Origin: Castanea sativa
Lineage: Eukaryota > Streptophyta > Magnoliopsida > Fagales > Fagaceae
Direction of reading: 5' to 3'
Assembly: GCF_040712315.1 (NCBI RefSeq)
Contig: NC_134015.1
Location: forward strand, 23,437,614-23,501,613
Length of the DNA: 64,000 bases
Both the position numbers and the translations under genes were made by a program. The notes below the pieces were generated by a model. The model was given only the letters and a program-made list of their open reading frames with translations, was not told the DNA's origin and searched no databases. Shown here piece by piece: positions 57,101-64,000 of this stretch. Numbering within the stretch: position 1 is the first letter of the stretch; each line of letters starts with the position of its first letter.

Positions 57101-57212
57101 TCTTTATCATCAAACTAAGACATCAATCAGTTTTTGGTGTAGGCGAGAATTGAACCCCAAATCTCTTATACAATCATCAAAAATTTTACCAATTGAGCTA
57201 ACAAGAACCCAC
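57018..57212 (-). mobile_element. tRNA-derived SINE with 17-bp target duplication
   Basis: On the minus strand it has A box TAGCTCAATTGG (complement of 57189-57200) and B box GGTTCAATTCT (complement of 57146-57156), then a body with 'gatgataaagagatcatcag' and a T-rich end on plus. AAACCATTAATCTTTTT flanks it at 57001-57017 and 57213-57229. Pol III promoter boxes without a foldable cloverleaf argue for a SINE rather than a tRNA gene. Confidence 0.88.
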
Positions 57213-57229
57213 AAACCATTAATCTTTTT

Positions 57230-58250
57230 AAAATCTTTGTAAGATATTATCATATCACTGCTTATTACTTGCTTTCTCCCAACAGCCCCACCTGAGTCTA
57301 TTTGTCAAAGTCTATTCCCTACTTAACTCACCTTTAGGCAACACGTAAGCCTATTTAACTACACATGTTTTTGTCATTTTATTAGTTACTTTTTCACAGC
57401 GACATTTCACATTTCATTAGTTGGTCATTGATTCTTTAGCAATTGGTTATGAAGTTGAACATTTAATATAATTTAGTATAAAGAGTAATGTTATGACTTA
57501 CAAATTTTACTGCATTGCTTATGTATTATTTATCATTAAACAAATAAATTAATATTCAATTAAACAAGTAAATATATTCATTGTCACAATTTTTTTTTTG
57601 AGTAATTATATTCATTGTCAAATTAGTTTGTAAAAGTAACTTAAAAATTATTGTAGCATTACAATCATAGTAAATAGCTTTTATGGCTCAAAATCATTAG
57701 AAAGTGAATACCAAGTCATGAATCCATAATGTAGAAACCAATGTTATGAATACCGTTTCGGAACCCATTGCTATTTGTTCATTGGAATGAAATATTTCGG
57801 TACTAACGTATTTCGACATATCATTTTATTTTATTTATATACATATATTTCTTATATAATTTATTGAAAATATTAAAATTATAAGTCTATGTTTCAACTT
57901 GTATATCAATATTACGCCTAAATATCTACCTAAATTATAATTATAATAATAAGTTAATAACAACTATCACTTTTTAGAATATTAAAAGTTTAAAACAGTT
58001 ATATATGTACGTAGATAATGAAAAGAAACAAAAACAAAAACAAAAAACAAAGCCACAAGTTAAAAAAAAAAATTATAAAAGAAAGAAAAATAGTACATTT
58101 ACATTTGGGGGAGGGGTCAGACTTTCCAAGTTCAAACTAATAAAAAATGTTTGAGAGTTCAAAGTTCAAACTCTCGGGGATATTTGCAGACTAACATTGT
58201 GTAGGGATAGAATATAGTAAGTTAATACTGGTTTGAAAGATAATTGCAAA
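57230..58250. other. AT-rich sequence, nothing recognised
   Basis: No credible gene. A segment near 57745-57830 ('taccgtttcggaaccc', 'atatttcggtactaacg') looks like an old repeat but I cannot name it. Confidence 0.4.
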
Positions 58251-59129
58251 CTAGCATCTCGAGTTTTAAAAACTCAAGTTCCATATAAAACTTGAGACTT
58301 AAAGACTCGCTTTCTACTTGCTAATTTGGACACATTTATGCCACATAGATCTTGAGTTTTTAATAGTCGAGTCTAAAAAAAAATAAATCTTGAGTTTTTT
58401 TCACTCGATTTCAAACACAAAAGAAAAATGTACAACTCAGAAAAATAAGAAAGAGCCCGAAGAAAGAAAGAAGTACAAACACCACAAAAAGAAAACCCAG
58501 ACCCCATAAAAAGAAAACCTAGAAAAAGAAGAAAGAACCTAGAAGAAAGAAGGAAACCCAGAAGAAAGAAAGCAAGAGGAAGAAGATCCATAGCAAAGAA
58601 GAAGACCCACGGCACACACAAATCCAGTCTCCATCAAGCACATCCCGATCGTTGATCTACGGTATAGTTCACAATCTCCATCACCGAGCAAACAATCTGA
58701 ACAAATTACACACAACTCTTAAAGATGTGAATGATTTGAAAGAAAAAGCTATGGAAGAGAGATGAACAAGATTGAGTCTTTTTGTTTATTTTTCTACCAA
58801 AACTGCCTCAGCTGGTCTAATGCCTATGTGGGCATTGCTTGCTTTTTGTTGTCTTGGTTTGTATTGAAAAGGGTCTTGTTGCTTTTTGGGTTTTGAAGGG
58901 TTGAACATTTGCTGGAGATTGGTGGGTTGGTTCTTGATTGGAGCTTCTTCTTTCTAAAGTCAGGTACGTTTGTGGGGTTGTACACTGGACCTTAAGTTTT
59001 AGAGACTTGAATTCCACGTGGATTCCACGTGGAATTTTTATTCACGTCAATTGTCTCAGAACTCTAAAACTCGAGTTTTTAAAACTCTATTTGCTATTGA
59101 ACTCAAGTTTTAAAAACTCGAAATGCTAG
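58251..59129. mobile_element. Foldback-type element, about 0.88 kb
   Basis: CTAGCATCTCGAGTTTT at 58251 is mirrored by AAAACTCGAAATGCTAG ending at 59129; the arms extend to about 35 bases with a few mismatches. Further ACTCAAG/CTTGAGT and CTCGAG words lie inside. The middle is a purine-rich stretch (58430-58610) without a gene. No target duplication was identified, so boundaries are provisional. Confidence 0.5.
59015..59031. promoter_or_regulatory. Two adjacent G-box palindromes
   Basis: CACGTG at 59015-59020 and 59026-59031, 11 bp apart; the right one lies in the perfect palindrome ATTCCACGTGGAAT. Adjacent G-boxes at one helical turn are typical bZIP/bHLH targets. More CACGTG sites occur at about 59235, 60377 and 60390. 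Confidence 0.5.
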
Positions 59130-59316
59130 TTTTTCACTTTCTTTCACAGGTTGTCAACTAACAAAATTCTTCTAATAATAAGGTTAAATGGGAAAAAAAA
59201 ATTCTCAAACTCTCTTTGCTGCTTTCCAATGCTTTGTCACGTGACTACAGACTAAGCTCACAAAACTAAAAAGAAAGATAAAAGAGAAACAAAGCAGAGA
59301 AACTAAAGAATAGGAG

Positions 59317-59481
59317 ATGAAAAGTCAGAAGGCTCAAAAACAAGAACAAAAGAGTGAAGAAGAAACAGAGAAGAAGAAGCCTGATCTACGATTCTGTGTT
59401 GTCTGCGATGAGCTAGGATTGTTCTTCAGGAAACCAAAACGAGGTGGCGAGTGGCAACTTGTTGCCACTTTTACATTTTAA
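59317..59481 (+). CDS. Unassigned short ORF, 54 aa
   Basis: I do not recognise this. The ATG at 59317 opens a Lys/Glu-rich start, then RFCVVCDELGLFF with a C-x2-C pair, and KRGGEWQLVATFTF before TAA. It lies in a segment not claimed by a transposon, 80 bp after a CACGTG box. Base composition is less AT-biased than its surroundings. It could be a real small protein, an exon fragment or chance. Confidence 0.2.
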   Translation: MKSQKAQKQEQKSEEETEKKKPDLRFCVVCDELGLFFRKPKRGGEWQLVATFTF

Positions 59482-59648
59482 AACACTGAAAAAAAAGTGC
59501 CTTTTCGGTTTGGTGGTTTATGCGAACCGTTTCAATGCTATTCTTAATACAGTTGATCTTTCAGTTGCCTTATTTAAAGATACAACGTTCTGTCGTAGTA
59601 GTTACAAAATATCAAACAAATGGTTCTTTCTAATCTCTTTCATTATCT

Positions 59649-59684
<36 letters not shown>

Positions 59685-60682
59685 ACATTTATTTCCTGTG
59701 GACACTTTTTGAATCAGTTTTCCCAGATAAGTGTTCCTCTATCTGCTGTTGAACAATCTCAAAACCAGGACTTCTTACCAAGTGCCAAATCCGTTGCCTT
59801 TTTACCCTTTTGATCATTCTAATCTAGAATATATTCTCTCATAAAATAAAATGTCAAATTATAACCATACAAAATCCAAACCAACGGCAACGGATACAAT
59901 TAAGAGACAATTTTTGTTTTCTTTTCCTTTGCCTTTTTTCTCTCACTACCCATTTCTACTGATAGTGTTCTGCAAAACTTTCAAAAGACCATAAACAATT
60001 TTGGCCCCCCAAACACTCCCTATAATTTAAAAAATTAAATTAAATTAAATGGGCTCAAGAAAACTAGGATGTATACAAAAAAATTTTGAACAATTATCTC
60101 AAAAGAAAGGGGCTTCAGTTTTGCCTCTTCGTAATTTAAAAAAAGAAAAACAAACTTACATTGGAGAGCTGGAGTTGACCATGAAAGGAGACACATTTCT
60201 TGGTCTCTTTCTCTGACTCCTTAGTATTCGGTATCTACACTCACTATTTAGTCTGGTTTTTCTTTCCTCCTTCTTCTTCGTCCTTACTTCTTTGTCCCTT
60301 TTACAGTTTTTTACTAACGAGTCTCTTAAGGTTTCTTTTTTCACGTTACAATTTGCTGGATTGCTCCAACTCCTATCACGTGTGTGGCTCACGTGTTCCA
60401 GCCACCAGCTATCACCCACTTCAATATATTTACTATTTTACTTGTTAATTTTACCATTTCATTAGATTTTTTAGGAAAATAACATTTCATTCGTTCTTTC
60501 CAGTTTCCAAAAAGTGAATTTTTACACTTGATGTGGTTTTCTTTGTTTGCTAGCAAAACACTTCTTGCTATTTATATTATCATTTTTTGCTCTGTACTCC
60601 ACTTTTTTTTTTTGGAACCAACTTATTTTTACCCCCTCCTATTACTGAAATAATTTTAATTATTTATCGCAAATTTCAATTA
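59482..60682. other. Unclaimed sequence with (CT)n and paired G-boxes
   Basis: A (CT)n run lies at about 59652-59682. CACGTG occurs at 60377-60382 and 60390-60395. About 59460-59610 is related to 62965-63090. No convincing gene. It could be promoter or intergenic DNA of a nearby host gene. Confidence 0.4.
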
Positions 60683-60842
60683 ACTTAATTGGTAAAATCT
60701 TTTATAGTTGAATAAAAATGATGTGATAAGTTTAAAGGCTACTGCTGACTTTGGATTACCTCATTCTTTTCTTAGCATTTAAAATAAAAAAGTTTGAGTT
60801 GCGAGGTTAGCAGCAAGTTATAATTATCTCTAAAAAAATTAA
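60683..60842 (+). mobile_element. Diverged SINE copy, same family as 37373-37490
   Basis: 'gtttgagttgcgaggttagcagcaagttataattatctc' matches the 3' half of the other SINE ('gttcgaactgcggggttagcagcatgttgtaattatctt'). The A-box half ('cttaattggtaaaatc') is weak. No target duplication seen. Confidence 0.5.
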
Positions 60843-61194
60843 AAAATCAATAATAAAAAAATTTTAATTAAATTACATTTTACTTATGTCTATTAAACAA
60901 AAATAAATAAATATTTAGTATGAAACCTTTAATTAGATCATTTTTGCACTATTATTGATCTACATTATTCAGGTTTACCTCTCTCTCTTTATAATTATGA
61001 CTATATCATTCATTTGATTGAAAGAACATAGTTTAGCTTAAGATTGGCTAATTTTCATTCTTTGGATATATGATAGACTAATGATACACCTTATATTGAA
61101 GATTTGCTTTCTTCAAGTCCTGTACTTTGTGAGATCATATTAACTGCAACTTCATTATCTAATTCATTACTATTCAATGATGTTATTCTGGAGA
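60843..61194. other. AT-rich sequence, nothing recognised
   Basis: No open frame or motif beyond background. Confidence 0.4.
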
Positions 61195-61616
61195 AAATAA
61201 GCATTTGTCTCTTTCACTAAAACTTTTCAGCAAAATGCCCCATATTTGAAACTAATTAGGGAAATGCCCCAGCTTTTAAACTCGATTTTCTAAAAATCGA
61301 GTTTCAATTTAAAACTCGATTTTTGGACAATTGAGTTATAGTAAACTGAAAAATTAAAAAAAAAAAAAAAATGGTACTCAAGTTCCATGAACTCGAGTAC
61401 TTTACATGGTACTTGAGTTCATAGAACTCGAGTACCAAAAAAAAAAAAATTCTTAAGTCCGCATTCGCTATAACTCGATGTTTTAAAAATCGAGTTTTAC
61501 ATTTGAAACTCGATATTTAGAAAATCGAGTTTCAAAATAGGGGCAATTTTCTAATTAGTTTCAGATGTGGGACATTTTGCTGGATTTTTTAAAAAGAAAG
61601 GGCAAAAGCCCATTTT
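61195..61616. mobile_element. Foldback MITE with nested palindromes
   Basis: The outer arms 'cagcaaaatgccccat...gaaactaattag' (from 61228) and 'ctaattagtttcagatgtgggacattttgctg' (to 61582) are inverted copies; weaker similarity extends outwards to about 61195 and 61616. Inside are several ACTCGATTTT/AAAATCGAGT stems and a GGTACTCAAG/CTTGAGTACC stem. The whole could fold into a branched hairpin. No ORF. Confidence 0.75.
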
Positions 61617-61936
61617 GGCCATGTTATTCTACTTCTACCTTTGCATTCAGAATATGTGGAAGCATCCATGGGGTCTTGGATGTACAAATACTTAAAATCG
61701 TTTTTTGTTCAATCAATGCAGTGTGATGTTTTGTTACATATCTTGAAGGCTTTATTTCTAAACCTTTTAAACAACTCAATAAAATTTGGATTAAAGAGGA
61801 GTAATTGGGAAAAAAATTAGAGCGTTTAGCAATAGTAATACTAATCATGTTGGTTTTCATATGAGCTACTACACTAATATTTCTTTTTCAGTTTTATTTC
61901 ATCTATGTAGTACATATGTAGCCATATAAACATCTA
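61617..61936. other. AT-rich sequence, nothing recognised
   Basis: A 78-codon minus-strand frame (61860-61624) shows no known domain and biased AT-rich codons; I do not call it. Confidence 0.4.
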
Positions 61937-62247
61937 CTAGCCTCATCACACGCGCTTCGAGTGTGAGATGAGGCTTTCTTTTTTTTTTTAGTGGTAGTAG
62001 CAAAAAAAAAAAAAAAAATCTATGTTTTTAATTATATATATAATTTTTATTTTTAGAACCTAATTTATAAGTGGATAAATAAATTTGAAAATCAATAAAA
62101 AAGTGACCCTAGTTTTTAAGCAATGTTTTAGTGGAAGTTAGGGTTGTATTTTTACCGGATTGTCCTTTAGTTTTGTCTCTACTTAAATATAGGAATGTAA
62201 GGATATTTCAGAACAAAAAAATAAAAATAAAAATCTGGATTGTCCTT

Positions 62248-62284
<37 letters not shown>

Positions 62285-62710
62285 TTTGTTTTTGGATAAA
62301 TGTGGGGTGTTTAACTTATTTTTCTATTTCGAAAAAAAATAAATAAACATATAGTTGCTTTGAAGAAGTGAGTTAATGGAAGAGAAAATTCTTAGGTAGT
62401 CCCGGAGTATAGTGAAATGGTGCTCCCTCCTCTCACATTCATTGTGGACCCCACCATGAATTTAATGAGTAAGCCTCACTATAAATGTGAGAGGAGGGAG
62501 CATCATTTTCCGTGCTCCAGGAGTACCTAAGAATTACTCAGAAGGGAAGAGTTTTCTATTTTGTAGGCAATATTTTAGTGCAAGTTAGACATGTATTTTT
62601 ACCAAACTATCCTTTAGTTTTGTTTCTACTTAAACCTAGGGGTGTAGGGGTATTTTGGAACAAAAAAATCCGGTCCAAACAAGAAAAAACCCATTAAATA
62701 GTAGTATAAA
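61937..62710 (-). mobile_element. Small non-autonomous Helitron, 774 bp
   Basis: On the minus strand it begins near 62710 (TTTATACTACTATTTAATGG, with the initial TC changed to TT) and ends CTAG at 61937-61940 followed by T. The 3' hairpin pairs CCTCATCACAC with GTGTGAGATGAGG (61941-61973) around GCGCTTCGA. The 5' 150 bp match the end at 31234. It contains (AT)n at about 62255-62282 and a MITE. Confidence 0.75.
62388..62534. mobile_element. MITE, 147 bp, inside the small Helitron
   Basis: ATTCTTAGGTAGTCCCGGAG at the left is mirrored by CTCCAGGAGTACCTAAGAAT at the right. The arms continue with 'ggtgctccctcctctcacat' and its complement, so nearly the whole unit is one hairpin. No target duplication was resolved. 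Confidence 0.75.
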
Positions 62711-63289
62711 TAAGTGTTTAATTGCATCTGTTATCTTGATAATTCTTAATAAGACTTTTCTTAAAAATATTTTTCATTTTTCACAGCCAATATTATGTTT
62801 GTTTTAATTCAAGACAATCATAATTACATTATACATCTATGCAAAGTTTTCTCATGCATCGTATGAGTTTGTGACTAATAATAACTAATAGCCAAAAAGT
62901 TTGATTTTTTGTTGACCGCGTCTTATTGCGTCACATGACTACATAAATTACTGTCACACGCTTACATTTAAAAACCGAACAGTTATACCTTTTACATTAG
63001 GTGGTTTATGCGAAACATTTAAATATTCGTAATAGGATTAGTGTTCGGTGTGTCTCTCTTAGACAGTAGTTACCGAATAAAAACAAAAATTAGAGAACAA
63101 ATACTTCTTTAAAATCATGACATATCAGCAAATATGACTTAATTATAAAATAAATAAATAAACCAATTAGGCCAAAAAAAATTACTTTTATCCTCACCTA
63201 CACGTTAACTTTTAAAAACCCACACCGTTTCAGTTTCTAACCACTCTATCTTCCTTCTCTATAATGTTTCCCTTTTTATGTTATGCTTT
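62711..63289. other. AT-rich sequence with a copy of the 59.5-kb segment
   Basis: 'aggtggtttatgcgaaacatttaaatattc' near 63000 parallels 'ttggtggtttatgcgaaccgtttcaatgct' near 59510, with further weak similarity on both sides. No gene seen. Confidence 0.4.
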
Positions 63290-63398
63290 TTTTAGTTTTT
63301 CCTCTACGAGAAGGAAACCCAGTGACGCTTGAAGAGAAAGAACAGAGTCCTGCCTTCATTGGCCTGCCACCACCGGTCAGCCAGCAAAACCACTACCG
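63290..63398 (+). other. Possible first (non-coding) exon with splice donor
   Basis: A less AT-rich stretch ('ctgccttcattggcctgccaccacc') ends CCG|GTAAAAC at 63398/63399, a fair donor site. It is followed by a T-rich, intron-like region to the window end and preceded by a CT-rich leader. No matching downstream exon is inside the window, so this is only a hint of a host gene running rightwards. Confidence 0.2.
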
Positions 63399-64000
63399 GT
63401 AAAACTGATTTCTTGCGTTTTCCCTTTCTGTTGTAATACTTAGGATTTTCTTTCTTTATCTTCTTCCCCTTCCGAGTGAGAGTTTGTTTGTGTAATTTGG
63501 GTGGCTCAATTTATTTTTCCTTCCCCTCGATGTTCACACTGTCACGCTATTTATATTTGTTTGGTATATCCAATACCAAGGAAATTTCAATAGACACTTT
63601 TTAATATATCAAAATTGAAGAGTTATGCATTTTCAATAGACCCCTTTTGGCATATATATACTACAACCTATCTCATATACATCTATATTCACCGCAAATT
63701 AAACTATAGAGGCAGCATTCTGTCTCATATTTCTTCCCACAAAAAACTAATAAATAAAATAATATTATTTTATTCTACCTAATTAATAAAACTTTATGTT
63801 ATCAATATTTTTTTTTTATGCATTTTTACTTACTACTGCAACTAAAAAAATAATGACTTTTTTCTTTCCTAAAACTCATTTAGTAGCTACTTTCGTACAT
63901 CGTTAGCGACCACTAAAAGTATAAAACCAAAAAGGCCTAATCCCTTGTTAACTAGATATGTGACTATCGTTTCTCAAAAGATAAAATATATAAATAAAAA
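63399..64000. other. AT-rich end of window, nothing recognised
   Basis: No ORF, repeat boundary or RNA motif that I can support. Confidence 0.4.

Noticed and set aside
57140..57205. tRNA gene on the minus strand
   Set aside because: A and B boxes are present, but no cloverleaf can be formed, a SINE body follows and a 17-bp target duplication flanks it.
60156..60419. 87-residue minus-strand Lys/Arg-rich ORF
   Set aside because: It is the complement of a CT-rich tract; no known motif and no supporting context.

Overview
The window looks like nuclear DNA of a flowering plant, probably a woody eudicot (a Fagales-type genome is a guess, not a finding). It is AT-rich and built almost entirely of plant transposons: Ty3/gypsy elements of Tat type with a doubled RNase H, a Ty1/copia element primed by initiator tRNA-Met, CACTA and hAT DNA transposons, Helitrons, tRNA-derived SINEs and foldback MITEs. 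I found no clearly functional host gene. The only recognisable host-type coding sequence is a dead ubiquitin-conjugating (E2) pseudogene. I saw no tRNA or rRNA gene and no CRISPR array.

Left third (1-27.5 kb). An old retrotransposon ends here: internal 3' end at 1-1190 and 3' LTR from 1191. That LTR is split by an 18.2-kb Tat/Ogre-like Ty3 element (2753-20918, plus strand). This element has 2.4-kb LTRs, degraded gag, protease, RT, RNase H, second RNase H and integrase, an antisense ORF like the plant mobile domain, and two minisatellites before the 3' LTR. A hAT relic with a TTF-type transposase C-terminus follows. It is split by a non-autonomous 5.35-kb CACTA element (21876-27227, TSD ATT) carrying the subterminal repeats typical of its class.

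Middle (27.5-37.9 kb). This part holds the E2 pseudogene, a solo copia LTR (29602-30989, TSD AATAT), Helitron termini and one complete Helitron (31541-34555). A solo LTR (35295-35986, TSD ACTAC) sits ten bases inside another Helitron end. A SINE with a clean TSD is also present.

Right-centre (37.9-56.1 kb) is a three-layer nest, each layer bounded by a perfect target-site duplication: a hAT element (37931-56093, ATTTAAAT), inside it a minus-strand Ty3 element (38382-55911, ATAAT), and inside that a plus-strand copia element (43851-51247, TCTGC). The Ty3 element carries, antisense to gag-pol, an apparently intact four-exon gene for about 645 residues with its own G-boxes and TATA box. It is the best-preserved coding unit in the window.

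Right end (56.1-64 kb). AT-rich DNA holds a 238-bp tandem duplication, a SINE with a 17-bp TSD, two foldback elements sharing a CTCGA...TCGAG palindrome, a small Helitron, a cluster of CACGTG boxes and a possible first exon near 63.3 kb.

The retroelement genes are relics of copy-and-paste machinery (Gag particle, protease, RT/RNase H, integrase). Only the antisense gene could plausibly still be expressed as an intact protein.
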